Notes: a model not told the origin generated them from the letters alone. Counted from the stretch's first letter, positions 7,449 to 17,611 are shown. The stretch: 34,007 nucleotides of DNA from an uncultured Chitinophagales bacterium (GCA_946886475.1 CAMPIQ010000022.1:1-34007); one strand, 5' to 3'. Program-made: numbers and translations.

Positions 7449-10388
7449 TCATCTTATTGAAGCCATAAAATATACCTGTGTGCCGGTGGCTTCAGATTCA
7501 ACTTTTACTTTACCGCCCACCGCTTCAGCACGTGCTAACATATTATTCAGGCCATTCCGCCTCGATCCTGAATCTACTACAAACCCTTTTCCATTGTCCT
7601 CTATATACATAATGAATTGATGACCGGCCTGAATGGAAATTTTTACATGACTGGCTCCGGAATGTTTTAATATATTGTAAATAGCTTCTTTGTAAACAAG
7701 GAACACATTCCTTCTTACATCCATAGGAAGTGGCTGGTCATAATTTCCATTTATTTCAAAGCTGAAACTGATATTTCCCGCTTCAAGCAGCGGAATGGCA
7801 AACTCTCTCATTCTGATCATGAGGTCATTAAACCGGTCTTTGTCCGGATTGATGGACCACACAATATCATCCATGGCTTCAAGGGTGTGTTCGGCAGATT
7901 CTCCAATTTTTTGAAAAATGGGGCTTATACCTTCTGTTCCTGAAATATTTTTGTCAATTTTTCTTGCTGCAGTTTTACTAAGGATATTGATGCTTCCCAG
8001 TGTTGATCCAATATCATCATGAAGGTCGCGGGCAATATTCAGTCTTAGCTTTTCAATTTTATAGCGTTGTTTCAACCGTTGTATGCGCACCAGATAAAGA
8101 ATAAACAAAGCCATGGTAATGCATAAAAAGATAAACCACGAACTTTTGTAAAATGGCCTTACTATTTCAAATGAAAAACCTGCCGGTTCTTTACTCCACT
8201 GGCCTTTTGAATTTTTGGCCATTACTTTGAAAGTGTATTTACCGGGAGCAAGCGATGCATAATTCACACTGTTGCTGGTTACGGGTCCGCTCCAGTTTTT
8301 ATTATGTCCTTCAAGTATGTATTTGTAGCTGATGTTTTTTTCATCAATGAAGCTGGCACCTGCAAATTCGAATCTGATAGAATTCTGACTATAGTTATAC
8401 TTAGCCGGCTGTATTAAATTAAAAGCTGAGGTGTCCGGGTGGCCGGCAACATCCACAGCGGTAATATTTACGAGGGGAGGAGCAGTAGCAGATGAACCAT
8501 TGATCTTCATCCGGGTAAGTCCCTGTGCGGTTAATGCCCAAATCACATCATTCCGGGCATCTACAGCAATACTGAAAACCTCAGCATTCAGCAATCCATC
8601 GCTTGTATTATAATGCGTCCACTTCTGAGTTTGATGGTGATACCTGTAAATGCCATTGCAGGTAGCAAACCATACTGCCTTATTGTTTTCTGCTGCAATA
8701 TCAGTTACCCTGGTACAGGTAATTCCTGAGGCCTCGTTACAATCAATAACTTCCAGTTCATTTCCATTCATCACCAGTTTATAGATTCCGCCAAACCTGG
8801 TTCCAACCCAAAGGTTATTTTTTTCATCAAATAAAATGCTCCGGATGTAAAAGTCTTTCAATCCATCCTTTCCCGTAACAGACCGGCCTTCTTTATACTT
8901 TAAACTACCATCTGCCTGATATTCATATTTTATTTCCAGAACGCCGGCAGAATTCATCCCAACCCACAAAGATTTGTTGGCCTCATCAATAGTGATGCAA
9001 TTAATAAATGCCGGATCTCCATTTTCGTTTAAAGGATGATATGTATCCAGAAGACGGGTTCCTCTGAAATGAAAAATACCACCAGCTCCAGCCACCCATA
9101 TATTGCCTTTGCTATCTTCAACCAGGCTGCTGGCTTTTATAATCTGATTTTTTTGTTTTGTCAGATCCTTTACATTTTCAATGCTCCTGTTATTGAGGGT
9201 TGCCGTTAATAATCCCTGATGCCAGAATCCAAGCCAGATGTTTTCCTGCCTGTCAATATGTATCAATCCATAATAATTAGGAATGTTTTTGTGGAAGGTT
9301 TTTTTCTGAATGCCTGACTCACTAACTATGTAAAGGGATTTTGAATTATTCACCCACAATAAGGAATCAGGTGCAATATGCAGATCACCTCCACCGGCCG
9401 CCAGTTCATCAAACAAATAGGTCTGGCTGTTGAAATTGGATACCTTAACGATGCCAGGTTCATTAGATATCCAGACATTATTTTCCCTGTCTGCAAAAAC
9501 AGCACTTATATCAGTATGCAGGTCCAGGGGTAGCGGGTATTGTTGAATATTCCTGTCATTAATATGAGTTAATCCATCTGCATAGTTTATTGCCCAGATA
9601 CCATTGGATAAATTTCCAGAAAAGCCAACCGGCTTAAGGTTATCTGAACTCCATATTATTTCATTTACTCCGGTAAGCATACCGTTTTTTGAACCGGAGG
9701 CCGATTCAATCCAACTTTTTTTACCGTTCGTATGACAAAACCAGACCTTTCCCTGATCGTCTTTTAACAGGGAAAAAATATTTTCATCTTTATAATAAAC
9801 TGAAGAACTGGTATATGGGGCTGGTATTAAATAAAGTCCGTTTGAGGTTCCCGCCCAAACAGTATTATACCTGTCCTTTATTATTTTGGTGGGTGTATTT
9901 CCATTTTTCAGTTGTAAGCTGAACAACTTTGTAAAAACACCATTGTTGAACCGGTAAATGCATCCGGCATTATTGGCAAGTAAAATACTTCCATTGCCTT
10001 CATTATACATGCACATGAATTCGTTTTCCAAAATAGAATCCCTGCCATTAATGAAATAGGCTTTAGTCAGGCCATTATCATATTCAGCCAGCCCACCACC
10101 AAAAAGAAATCCGGCATAGATCTTTCCATTGGCTGGCAGGATACAATTGACATATTTATTTTTTTGCCGGGGAGGCAGATCAATTTTTTTAAACCCGGTT
10201 GCGTCATACCTGCAAATCCCAAAATAGCTGCCAAACCACATAAACCCTTTATCGTCCTGGGCAATTGCCGTGATCCGGTCGGAGATCAGGCCATCTTTTG
10301 AAGTATATTTTCTATAAGGCAGGTGTTGTGAGAATGTAAGAACAGAGATGACCAGTAAATATAAAAGGAAGGCGGATCTCCGGATCAT
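7449..10388 (-). CDS. Two-component sensor histidine kinase with periplasmic propeller
   Basis: The 979-residue protein starts with a signal peptide/anchor (residues 5-21). Residues about 25-640 carry repeated propeller motifs (ITAIAQDDKGFMWFGSYFG, RYNTVWAGTSNGLYL, KNNLWVGTRFGGIYKL, NKAVWFATCNGIYRY), typical of the ligand-sensing Reg_prop repeats. A Y_Y_Y domain follows (about 680-742, ISYKYILEGHNKNW and YASLAPGKYTFKVMAKN). One transmembrane helix is at about 750-768. The cytoplasmic part has a HisKA_3 dimerisation domain with His790 in ARDLHDDIGSTLGS, then a HATPase domain (N-box EAIYNILKHS, EDNGKGF, NGLNNMLARAEAVGG). There is no receiver domain, so it is a classical kinase, not a SusR-like hybrid. 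It acts with the NarL-type regulator directly downstream. In Bacteroidota such propellers often sense oligosaccharides, but no glycan-utilisation genes are adjacent, so the signal is unknown. Confidence 0.95.
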   Translation of the reverse strand: MIRRSAFLLYLLVISVLTFSQHLPYRKYTSKDGLISDRITAIAQDDKGFMWFGSYFGICRYDATGFKKIDLPPRQKNKYVNCILPANGKIYAGFLFGGGLAEYDNGLTKAYFINGRDSILENEFMCMYNEGNGSILLANNAGCIYRFNNGVFTKLFSLQLKNGNTPTKIIKDRYNTVWAGTSNGLYLIPAPYTSSSVYYKDENIFSLLKDDQGKVWFCHTNGKKSWIESASGSKNGMLTGVNEIIWSSDNLKPVGFSGNLSNGIWAINYADGLTHINDRNIQQYPLPLDLHTDISAVFADRENNVWISNEPGIVKVSNFNSQTYLFDELAAGGGDLHIAPDSLLWVNNSKSLYIVSESGIQKKTFHKNIPNYYGLIHIDRQENIWLGFWHQGLLTATLNNRSIENVKDLTKQKNQIIKASSLVEDSKGNIWVAGAGGIFHFRGTRLLDTYHPLNENGDPAFINCITIDEANKSLWVGMNSAGVLEIKYEYQADGSLKYKEGRSVTGKDGLKDFYIRSILFDEKNNLWVGTRFGGIYKLVMNGNELEVIDCNEASGITCTRVTDIAAENNKAVWFATCNGIYRYHHQTQKWTHYNTSDGLLNAEVFSIAVDARNDVIWALTAQGLTRMKINGSSATAPPLVNITAVDVAGHPDTSAFNLIQPAKYNYSQNSIRFEFAGASFIDEKNISYKYILEGHNKNWSGPVTSNSVNYASLAPGKYTFKVMAKNSKGQWSKEPAGFSFEIVRPFYKSSWFIFLCITMALFILYLVRIQRLKQRYKIEKLRLNIARDLHDDIGSTLGSINILSKTAARKIDKNISGTEGISPIFQKIGESAEHTLEAMDDIVWSINPDKDRFNDLMIRMREFAIPLLEAGNISFSFEINGNYDQPLPMDVRRNVFLVYKEAIYNILKHSGASHVKISIQAGHQFIMYIEDNGKGFVVDSGSRRNGLNNMLARAEAVGGKVKVESEATGTQVYFMASIR

Positions 10389-10463
10389 TGCAATCAGTTT
10401 GTACTTATCTAAATATAATAAAACCCCGCTTCTTTAAACCACCGAACTTTTTTACCTTGAATC

Positions 10464-10811
10464 ATGGATATTGAAACACTAAGAAAGATCTGCCTGTCCC
10501 TGCCAGCGGTTACCGAAGATGTTAAATGGGACCATGATCTTGTTTTTTCCGTTGGTGGTAAAATGTTTTGTGTCTGTTCACTTGAGCCCCCATTTACCTG
10601 TTCCTTTAAAGTAACAGATGAATTGTTCAGCGAATTAAGCAACCGTGTGGGATTTAAGCCAGCTCCCTATATGGCGAGGGCAAAATGGGTGATGGTAGAA
10701 AATTCATCCGGGATCAACAGATCTGATTGGATAAGCTATGTCAGGAACAGCTATGAACTGGTAAAGCAAAAACTTACCAGGAAATCAAGACTTGAACTTG
10801 GTATCCGGTAA
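10464..10811 (+). CDS. MmcQ/YjbR-family protein
   Basis: The 115-residue product matches the small YjbR/MmcQ family (CyaY-like fold): it opens with IETLRKICLSLPAVTEDVKW, has the core MFCVCSLE and FKVTDELFSEL, then PAPYMARAKWVMVE and a final helical SYELVKQKL. Length is normal for the family. Members are often called DNA-binding but the biochemical role is poorly defined. It is divergent from the histidine kinase (75-nt gap). The ATG at 10464 follows TACCTTGA (10453-10460), which resembles a Bacteroidota -7 element, though that would leave almost no leader. Confidence 0.88.
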   Translation: MDIETLRKICLSLPAVTEDVKWDHDLVFSVGGKMFCVCSLEPPFTCSFKVTDELFSELSNRVGFKPAPYMARAKWVMVENSSGINRSDWISYVRNSYELVKQKLTRKSRLELGIR

Positions 10812-10860
10812 AATGACGCGCATTCATGTAAACAATTTTATAAGATTTTAAATTTTTTTT

Positions 10861-11382
10861 ATGCAACTAACCAACATCATTCGATCCGTTTCCGTTTTAT
10901 GTATGGCCGGAATTCTTTTAACCGCATGTAATTCAAATGACTCAGAATCATCTTCCAGTGCAGGACCTGATAGTTCAACAGCTTCTGGAAAAGTAAAAAA
11001 TGAAGCACCATCGGGAGAAATGAATAAGATCGTAACCGACGTTTGTGACTGCATAAGTAAGATGGAAGATGAACTGAGCGCCAAATCAAAAAAGATATTT
11101 GTGGATGCGTCCAAAACCAGTGATCCCCAATCATCCATTCAGCAACAATTGATGGCTATGGAGCCTGAGGAAAGAATGGAAATAGCGGAAGACTTCAGGA
11201 GTTTTGAAAATTCACCCGCGCAGAATTGTTTTAAGGATCTTGAAAAGAAATATCCTGAAATGCAAGAGGATAATGAGGAAAAGAAAAGGGAATTGATCAA
11301 AAAGGTGCAGGATAATTGCAGTGAGTTTGCAGCTGCACTGATCAAAATGGGGCAGGATGCGGAAGCAGCCAGTAAAAACTGA
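10861..11382 (+). CDS. Small lipoprotein with four conserved-looking cysteines
   Basis: The 173-residue product has a lipoprotein signal peptide ending in a lipobox (ILLTAC, lipidated Cys23). A Ser-rich linker (residues 24-45, NSNDSESSSSAG) follows, suited to spacing the domain from the membrane. The mature domain is acidic and helical, with Cys62 and Cys64 in VCDCISKMEDEL, Cys123 in SPAQNCF and Cys153 in VQDNCSEF; two disulphides are plausible in the periplasm or on the surface. I recall similar short lipoproteins in Chitinophagaceae but no named domain. The start is 49 nt after the yjbR-like stop on the same strand. Confidence 0.8.
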   Translation: MQLTNIIRSVSVLCMAGILLTACNSNDSESSSSAGPDSSTASGKVKNEAPSGEMNKIVTDVCDCISKMEDELSAKSKKIFVDASKTSDPQSSIQQQLMAMEPEERMEIAEDFRSFENSPAQNCFKDLEKKYPEMQEDNEEKKRELIKKVQDNCSEFAAALIKMGQDAEAASKN

Positions 11383-11488
11383 GTCAAAAGCAACAATTCT
11401 TTCCCGGGATGGATTTTTCCAGCTAAATTCTCTTATATGGCTATGTTAAATGCCTTCCTTTTCACTAAGTTATACGGTGCAAATCTGT

Positions 11489-11500
11489 TACCTTCGCACC
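11489..11500 (+). promoter_or_regulatory. Promoter-like element upstream of lepA
   Basis: TACCTTCGCACC matches the TAnnTTTG-type -7 element seen before many Bacteroidota genes, with one change (TTCG for TTTG). It ends 22 nt before the lepA ATG. No convincing -33 TTTG was found 19-21 nt upstream, so support is limited. Confidence 0.35.
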
Positions 11501-11522
11501 TCCCAAAACGGGGCATCAGAAC

Positions 11523-13313
11523 ATGAAGAATATCAGGAATTTTTGCATCATTGCGCATATTGACCATGGAAAATCCACCCTGGCTGACCGGTTACTGCAA
11601 ACAACCAATACGATCAGTGAGCGAGAAATGATGGACCAGGTGCTGGATGATATGGACCTGGAAAGGGAAAAAGGCATTACCATTAAAAGCCACGCCATCC
11701 AGATCAAATACCATCAGCGTGGAGAAGATTATGTATTAAACCTTATTGATACGCCCGGTCATGTGGATTTCAGCTATGAAGTGAGCCGCGCACTGGCAGC
11801 CTGTGAGGGCGCTTTATTACTGGTTGATGCAACCCAGGGTATTCAGGCACAAACCATCTCCAATCTGTATCTGGCTATTGAAAATGACCTTGAGATCATT
11901 CCTGTTATCAATAAGATTGATATGGATGGCGCCATGATAGAAGAGGTAAAGGACCAGATCATTGAACTTATTGGATGTAAACCAGACGATATTCTTTTAG
12001 CAAGCGGCAGAACCGGTATTGGTGTTGAAGGAATACTGGAAGCCATTGTTGAACGTATACCTGCACCCAAAGGCAATCCCCAGGCTCCTTTGCAGGCACT
12101 GATCTTCGACAGTGTATTCAATAGTTTCCGGGGCATCATTGTTTATTACAGGATATTAAATGGTTCATTGAAAAAAGGCGACAAGGTAAAATTTGTTTCC
12201 ACCAACCAGGAATATGAAGCGGATGAAGTAGGCATACTCAAACTTGGACTGGAGCCCAAAAAAGAAGTGTTTGCAGGTGATGTGGGTTATATTATTACCG
12301 GGATAAAGAATGCCAAAGAAGTGAAGGTGGGCGATACCATCACCAATGCCCTGAATCCCACACAGGAGATCATTAAAGGATTCCAGGAAGTGAAGCCAAT
12401 GGTATTTGCCGGAATATTTCCGGTGAACACTGATGAATTTGAAGAACTGCGTGACTGCATGGACAAGCTTCAGCTGAATGATGCTTCCCTCACTTTTGAA
12501 CTTGAAACATCGCAGGCCCTTGGTTTTGGTTTCCGTTGCGGATTCCTGGGACTGCTTCATATGGAGATCATCCAGGAAAGGCTGGAGCGTGAATTTAACC
12601 AGACCGTAATTACTACGGTTCCCAACGTTAGTTTCATTGCTTATACCACAAAGGGTGAGAAAGTGATCGTAAACAATCCAACACAAATGCCCGACCCGGT
12701 AAAGATCGACAGGATTGAAGAACCCTATATCAAAGCACAGATCATTACAAAACCTGAATACATCGGTAATATCATGACCCTTTGTCTCGGCAAGCGCGGA
12801 ATACTGATCAACCAGAGTTATCTGACACCAACAAGGGTTGAGTTGGGTTTTGAAATGCCATTGACTGAGATCGTATTTGATTTCTATGATAAGTTGAAAT
12901 CACAAACCAGGGGTTATGCGTCCTTTGACTATCATCCCATTGGTTACAGGGATGCTGATATTGTGAAGATGGATATTCTTTTGAATGGTGACAAGGTAGA
13001 TGCGCTGAGTGCCCTGATACATAGAAGTAAGGGACAGGAATTTGGACGTAAGCTTTGTGAAAAATTAAAAGAGCTGGTACCACGCCAGCAATTTCAGATA
13101 GCCATACAGGCTGCAATAGGTGCAAAGATCCTGGCCAGGGAAACTATTTCCGCCATGCGAAAAGATGTTACAGCCAAATGTTATGGTGGTGATATCAGCC
13201 GTAAAAGAAAACTTCTGGAAAAACAAAAGGAAGGAAAGAAACGCATGCGTCAGATAGGAAATGTGGAAGTGCCCCAGGAAGCCTTTCTCGCAGTATTGAA
13301 GCTGGATGATTAA
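11523..13313 (+). CDS. lepA: Elongation factor 4 (EF4/LepA)
   Basis: LepA is a ribosome-associated GTPase that acts on stalled or mistranslocated ribosomes and influences initiation/assembly. The 596-residue product has the expected full length. The GTPase domain shows G1 AHIDHGKST (residues 11-19), G2 with EKGITIKS, G3 [11 protein letters not shown] and G4 NKIDMD. The EF4-specific part is present too: [27 protein letters not shown] segment near 330-350 (read here as [18 protein letters not shown]) and the C-terminal domain with [22 protein letters not shown]. Start ATG at 11523 gives the canonical [18 protein letters not shown]. It is monocistronic here and convergent with the polysaccharide block. 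Confidence 0.98.
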   Translation: MKNIRNFCIIAHIDHGKSTLADRLLQTTNTISEREMMDQVLDDMDLEREKGITIKSHAIQIKYHQRGEDYVLNLIDTPGHVDFSYEVSRALAACEGALLLVDATQGIQAQTISNLYLAIENDLEIIPVINKIDMDGAMIEEVKDQIIELIGCKPDDILLASGRTGIGVEGILEAIVERIPAPKGNPQAPLQALIFDSVFNSFRGIIVYYRILNGSLKKGDKVKFVSTNQEYEADEVGILKLGLEPKKEVFAGDVGYIITGIKNAKEVKVGDTITNALNPTQEIIKGFQEVKPMVFAGIFPVNTDEFEELRDCMDKLQLNDASLTFELETSQALGFGFRCGFLGLLHMEIIQERLEREFNQTVITTVPNVSFIAYTTKGEKVIVNNPTQMPDPVKIDRIEEPYIKAQIITKPEYIGNIMTLCLGKRGILINQSYLTPTRVELGFEMPLTEIVFDFYDKLKSQTRGYASFDYHPIGYRDADIVKMDILLNGDKVDALSALIHRSKGQEFGRKLCEKLKELVPRQQFQIAIQAAIGAKILARETISAMRKDVTAKCYGGDISRKRKLLEKQKEGKKRMRQIGNVEVPQEAFLAVLKLDD

Positions 13314-13330
13314 ATTGTTGGTTAGTTGCC

Positions 13331-13356
13331 TGATCAGCTTACCACTCAGCTGATCA
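13331..13356. terminator. Perfect hairpin between convergent lepA and glycosyltransferase genes
   Basis: TGATCAGCT (13331-13339) and AGCTGATCA (13348-13356) form a perfect 9-bp stem with an 8-nt loop. It begins 17 nt after the lepA stop and contains the stop codon of the minus-strand glycosyltransferase (13346-13348). No T-tract follows on either strand, so a classical intrinsic terminator is not certain; it may protect 3' ends or act with Rho. Confidence 0.45.
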
Positions 13357-14434
13357 AGCCTGCCCACAAAGGATAAATACCCGACGGAGAAAAACGTTTT
13401 ATGTTCTCGAATGCCCGGGCACCCATCTCTTTCCTGCGTTCTTCGTTATCCATTAATTCAATAATAGCATTTGAGATCGCTTCAGTGTTTTCTGTTTCTA
13501 TCAGTATACCATCAACCTGATTGTTTATAATAAAGGATGGTCCGGTAGCACAGTCAAAGGATATGCAGGGAAGGCCATAAGACATGGCTTCGAGCAATAC
13601 CATGGGAAAACATTCAGATCTTGACAGCATTATATAAATTGATGAAGCTTCGTAGGCCTCTTCAAGTTGTGGAGTAACAGGTTCGAGTATCCTGACCTGT
13701 TTGTCCAGTCCTTTAAGGTTTAGGCTTCTTTGTAAGCTTTCTTTCTCTACACCAGAACCAATTATATGCCATTGCCAGTCCTTGTTATTTTCAAATATTT
13801 TTTCTGCTATGCCGGGAATGAGGTCAGTTCCTTTTCTTTCAATCAGCCACCCAACCGTGAGGAGTATTTTTTTGTTAAGTAATGCCTGATGCCCGGGAGC
13901 AATAAAATTAGGGATGACCTTAGTTCTGCATCCCATTTTCTTAAAGAGCCCGGCCTCCGTTTCATTTAAACATATTACGGCAGTTAAAGAAGGATATATC
14001 TTTTTAAATAAATAATTCCAGAAACCGCTTTTCTTCAACCAGTGGAAATGGTGATGCTCCCATGCAAATATCTTTTTGTTACTCATGCCAGCCGCCAGCC
14101 ATGCTGCTATACTAAAAATATAATCAGTGGAGATGATCGTTTTTGCCTCTGACTCCAACAATATTTTTCTCAACTTTCTGATATGGGTCCTGAATGCCAG
14201 CTTCCTGGTGAGGGGATTTCCTTTGGATGTCAATCCAAAATGCAGGGCATACTGGCGAATTTTTATATGCTCGTTTACCTCATAAAATGATTCAATGGTT
14301 TCATCAAGAATTATAATGGAAACGGAATGTCCATTTAGCTGTAACAAATTGGCCGTATTGATGATAGCCCTTTCCGTTCCCCCGGGAAGGTCGATCCTTG
14401 AACATAAAAAAACAACTGAATTTGCATTTTCCAT
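13346..14434 (-). CDS. GT4-family glycosyltransferase
   Basis: The 362-residue protein has the two Rossmann halves of a GT-B enzyme. The N-terminal half has the acceptor-loop motif LPGGTERAIINTANLL (residues 16-31). The C-terminal half has NDP-sugar binding features: a TVGWLIERKGTDLIPGIAEKI segment, then RSECFPMVLLEAMSYGLPCIS with the E-x7-E pair Glu274/Glu282. This fits a retaining family 4 enzyme using a nucleotide sugar to extend a glycan on the cytoplasmic membrane face. It is the last gene of the wzm-wzt operon, 19 nt after the preceding glycosyltransferase. Donor and acceptor cannot be told from sequence. Confidence 0.9.
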   Translation of the reverse strand: MENANSVVFLCSRIDLPGGTERAIINTANLLQLNGHSVSIIILDETIESFYEVNEHIKIRQYALHFGLTSKGNPLTRKLAFRTHIRKLRKILLESEAKTIISTDYIFSIAAWLAAGMSNKKIFAWEHHHFHWLKKSGFWNYLFKKIYPSLTAVICLNETEAGLFKKMGCRTKVIPNFIAPGHQALLNKKILLTVGWLIERKGTDLIPGIAEKIFENNKDWQWHIIGSGVEKESLQRSLNLKGLDKQVRILEPVTPQLEEAYEASSIYIMLSRSECFPMVLLEAMSYGLPCISFDCATGPSFIINNQVDGILIETENTEAISNAIIELMDNEERRKEMGARAFENIKRFSPSGIYPLWAGLIS

Positions 14435-14453
14435 GATGAATAGTATGTTTCAG

Positions 14454-15494
14454 TTATTGTTTGATCTCTTTCATAAAACCGGCAATGCGCACTGACCATT
14501 TTTCCGCATTGTAATTTTCCTGAACAAGTTCTCTTCCGGCGGTTCCCATGGAAAGCCGCAACTTCTCATCATTAAATAAAGATTCAAAAGCTTCCAGCCA
14601 TTCCTTTTCATGATTAGCAGACAATCCTGTACCCGGTTCAAGTAATTTATTATTGACCCCGACCGGACTGGCTACAACAGCCTTACCACAGGCCATATAC
14701 TGTATCAGCTTAAATCCGCATTTCCCCCGTGTCCATTCATCATCAGTAAGTGGCATAATGCCTATTGAAAACTTATTGATCATTTCATTCTCCGTTTCCG
14801 GATTCCATTTGGAAAACACAACCTTATTGCTGAATTTTATTTCAGCCGGCATTTCAGATGATATGATCATAAACCTTGCATTTTCATGCCTTTCTAAAAA
14901 AGTTCTGATGGGAGCTTCTATAACTGAAAGATATTTGAAATTGGAAGGAGAACCGATCCATCCAATAGTAAACTGATCCTGTTTTTCTTTAATCGGGTAA
15001 AATATATTAGTATCGACAGTTGTTGGTATCCGTACCAGCTTTTGATTATATCGCCCTGCCCAATCTGCCAGGTAATCATTCCCAACAAAAATCATATCCG
15101 CCTTTGCCAATGCTTTGCCGGTTCTTTCTTTTCCTTCCGTTAACCAGATGGCATCATCCAAATCAAATATCACTGGCCGCGTTATAACCCTGTCAGCTTG
15201 TAACAGATAAGGCAACAACATGCGGCTTTGCCAGATCAGGTCATAATTATATTGCTGTACAATTAACGGTAACCGGTTGATATCCTGCAACACATTCCAG
15301 ATTCTCCATTGGTTAATGCCGGTGAGTTTTTTTACCATATGAGCCCAGGGGGCAGGGGATGAATCTTTTGAAGGATAGTGATACCTCGTTCTGAGCTGAA
15401 TATCCTGTTTCAGCAACAAAGGAGCATACTGGCTTATTCTAAACCTGGAAGACGGGTCCAGAGGAGAAGCTATTAATCCGAGTACATTAATCAT
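14454..15494 (-). CDS. GT-B fold glycosyltransferase
   Basis: The 346-residue protein opens with MINVLGLIASPLDPSSRFRI, a beta-strand/loop start typical of GT-B enzymes that act on surface glycans. The C-terminal sugar-nucleotide half includes QFTIGWIGSPSNFKYL and KCGFKLIQYMACGKAVVASPVGVN (about 258-281). The usual first Glu of E-x7-E is not obvious; Lys262 and Gln265 lie in the equivalent segment, a pattern seen in several group-1 transferases. It starts at ATG 15494, sharing one nucleotide with the stop of the preceding gene (TAATG), so translation is probably coupled. Substrate unknown. Confidence 0.85.
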   Translation of the reverse strand: MINVLGLIASPLDPSSRFRISQYAPLLLKQDIQLRTRYHYPSKDSSPAPWAHMVKKLTGINQWRIWNVLQDINRLPLIVQQYNYDLIWQSRMLLPYLLQADRVITRPVIFDLDDAIWLTEGKERTGKALAKADMIFVGNDYLADWAGRYNQKLVRIPTTVDTNIFYPIKEKQDQFTIGWIGSPSNFKYLSVIEAPIRTFLERHENARFMIISSEMPAEIKFSNKVVFSKWNPETENEMINKFSIGIMPLTDDEWTRGKCGFKLIQYMACGKAVVASPVGVNNKLLEPGTGLSANHEKEWLEAFESLFNDEKLRLSMGTAGRELVQENYNAEKWSVRIAGFMKEIKQ

Positions 15495-16774
15495 TATGCT
15501 TCATTTATAATTGAATCTCCGCTTACCTGTTCATAAATATTCCTGCGTGCAGCCAATAGTTTTTGATCACCAAATTTTTCCATATAAAATCGATGAGCAT
15601 TCAAACTTGCCTCAGCTAAAATAGAGGGATCATTTTGTATGCTGTGTATCAGTCCTTCAAATTCCTTTGAATTCTCAAATTGTAAAACATTTCTTTCCTG
15701 CCGGTCACTGTATTGCAATCCTTCGCATGCAAATGGCGTGGAAAGCACAGGTATGTAATTGGCATAGGCATGCAGGATCTTTGTGCGGATTCCACTTCCG
15801 GATAGAACAGGTGAAACCATCATACTATTCTCAAAAAACAGATGCAGGTCATCAACCTCACCTTCAAATATTATTTTCTGGTGATGATATTTTTTCTTGA
15901 ACTGACCGGACCAGTTTCCTATAATATGAATTGGAAATGGTATCTGGTCTGCATTTGGCAGATAGATAACATCCAGAAACCAGGTAAGCCCTTCAAGATT
16001 TGGCCAGAACAATTCTTTGCCTATGAAAATTATTTTATCAAAGCAAGGAGAAGGCCCTGTTTTGATCCTAAGTTCTTCCGGCAGGCCAAACGGACAGACA
16101 TATACAGGTACATTCAAATGGTTCAGATAGGTTTTATCTTCTTCAGTAAATACAACAACGGCATTGAGATGATTCATCAGTGAAAATTCATCCTTTCTCA
16201 TCTTTTCTGTTATCTGCATTTTATATCGGGCATGTTTACCGCTTATTTTCAACAGATCGAGCCTTTTGGTCCTTATTTCATGGCAGATGTAGATTGTCTT
16301 TGTATGTGATGGGAGATAAGGCAGGATTGAAAGTCCTTCAATAAATTCAAGTTGAACCAGATCATATGCATGTTCCATAACATGATCAGATACAAATTGT
16401 ATCCATGCAGTATCGGGTTGTAAACAGTTACTGGCATCATTGAGTTCGTCTATAGCGCGTCTTGATGCGGCAGGTTGCTGAAAAAAGAGTTGCCGGATTC
16501 TTTTTACTGCCTGAATGAATTGGTCAGCCAGGTTTGGTTTCTTTTCAGTTTTATCTTTTTCAAAAAAATAAATTTTTACCCCGGGTAATTTACGAGAAAG
16601 ATTTTCGAGGTTAGTTCTGACCTTTGAAGCTGGTGCATAAGTACATAAACTAATATCATATTCCAGATGAAAATGTTGCAAAAAATAATATTGTGCTATG
16701 GCACCTCCATGATCCAGGGGATAAGGAAACTCCTGGGATATGATCAAGATCTTTAAACGTTCGCTTCCGGCCAT
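15494..16774 (-). CDS. GT4-like glycosyltransferase
   Basis: The 426-residue protein starts LKILIISQEFPYPLDHGGAI, the Gly-rich first strand and loop of a GT-B transferase. Its C-terminal half has KIIFIGKELFWPNLEGLTWF and GSGIRTKILHAYANYIPVLSTP (326-347), close to the motif of GT4 enzymes that carry SG-R-K in place of a full E-x7-E. It is longer than the other transferases in the operon because of an insertion near residues 85-125 that is basic and helical. It begins 3 nt after the FkbM gene. It is likely a glycan-chain transferase; donor unknown. Confidence 0.85.
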   Translation of the reverse strand: MAGSERLKILIISQEFPYPLDHGGAIAQYYFLQHFHLEYDISLCTYAPASKVRTNLENLSRKLPGVKIYFFEKDKTEKKPNLADQFIQAVKRIRQLFFQQPAASRRAIDELNDASNCLQPDTAWIQFVSDHVMEHAYDLVQLEFIEGLSILPYLPSHTKTIYICHEIRTKRLDLLKISGKHARYKMQITEKMRKDEFSLMNHLNAVVVFTEEDKTYLNHLNVPVYVCPFGLPEELRIKTGPSPCFDKIIFIGKELFWPNLEGLTWFLDVIYLPNADQIPFPIHIIGNWSGQFKKKYHHQKIIFEGEVDDLHLFFENSMMVSPVLSGSGIRTKILHAYANYIPVLSTPFACEGLQYSDRQERNVLQFENSKEFEGLIHSIQNDPSILAEASLNAHRFYMEKFGDQKLLAARRNIYEQVSGDSIINEA

Positions 16775-16777
16775 AAA

Positions 16778-17611
16778 TTATTTCATTTTGAAACCATATA
16801 TCATCCCTCTGTCTGAACGTTCTGAAGGTCTGTTCAAAATATAATATCCGTTTCGCAGTAACACTGAATTCAGCATTTCCTGTCCCTGCATATGCCACTC
16901 AATGATAAAAGCCGAAACTCTTTGTATTAATGAAGTAGCATCCAGCCTTTCCATGATCTCATACTCGGCACCTTCACAATCTATTTTAACCACCAATGTT
17001 CCCTTATACGCATCATATATTTCTTTAAAAACAGCTGCAACATCTTTTACCCTCCAGTTAACGGGCGATGAATCTTTTGCATTCTTTACATGAGGATTTT
17101 CACATATTCCCACACTGCCTTTAAATTCTTCAGAATAAAGGGAAGTTACCTCCCGGCCCGGAAAGCCCAATCCTGTATTAAATATGCTGATCTTGTTTGA
17201 GTGGGGATTCAATGCGTAATTAACCATTGCTTTATCAATGGTATTTGCAAATGGTTCAAATGAAAATACCTTTTCACAGTTATTTCCGGAAGCAAAATGC
17301 AGTGAAGCCATTCCTACATTCATCCCAATATCAATAACAGCATAGTTGCCTGCCAGGTCAATATCATAAACACTTTCAACAAATACCTCGTTCAGAATAA
17401 ATAACTCTTCCCATGAATTAACCTGAAACAGATTTCCTTTTATTTGAATCTGAAGGTGATCGCCTGCTCTGGAAAAATGGGCGCCATGTTTTTTCAATGC
17501 TTCCAGAAAATCAATTCCGTGATCCAGGAAAGTTATTTTTTCCATGGAAAAACCAAGCAGATCACTGACCTTGTTTTTCCGGATAGAAATATGTTTAAAC
17601 AATCCTGCCAT
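16778..17611 (-). CDS. FkbM-family SAM-dependent methyltransferase
   Basis: The 277-residue protein carries an FkbM-type methyltransferase domain: SAM motif I AVIDIGMNVGMASLHFA (91-107), acidic Glu119 at the end of strand 2 (VFSFEPF), and the family hallmark VVKIDCEGAEYEIMERL (207-223). Such enzymes O-methylate sugars or polyketides. About 80 residues precede motif I, including a helical N-terminus. The gene sits between wzt and the glycosyltransferases, 14 nt after wzt. That position suggests it methylates the exported glycan, possibly its non-reducing end. It has a strong Shine-Dalgarno sequence, unusual among its neighbours. Confidence 0.9.
   Translation of the reverse strand: MAGLFKHISIRKNKVSDLLGFSMEKITFLDHGIDFLEALKKHGAHFSRAGDHLQIQIKGNLFQVNSWEELFILNEVFVESVYDIDLAGNYAVIDIGMNVGMASLHFASGNNCEKVFSFEPFANTIDKAMVNYALNPHSNKISIFNTGLGFPGREVTSLYSEEFKGSVGICENPHVKNAKDSSPVNWRVKDVAAVFKEIYDAYKGTLVVKIDCEGAEYEIMERLDATSLIQRVSAFIIEWHMQGQEMLNSVLLRNGYYILNRPSERSDRGMIYGFKMK

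Noticed and set aside
7449..10388. SusR-type hybrid two-component system
   Set aside because: The protein ends right after its HATPase domain with no receiver or AraC domain; the regulator is a separate gene.
12165..12686. A 173-codon minus-strand open frame
   Set aside because: It lies wholly within lepA in antisense and shows no protein-like features.
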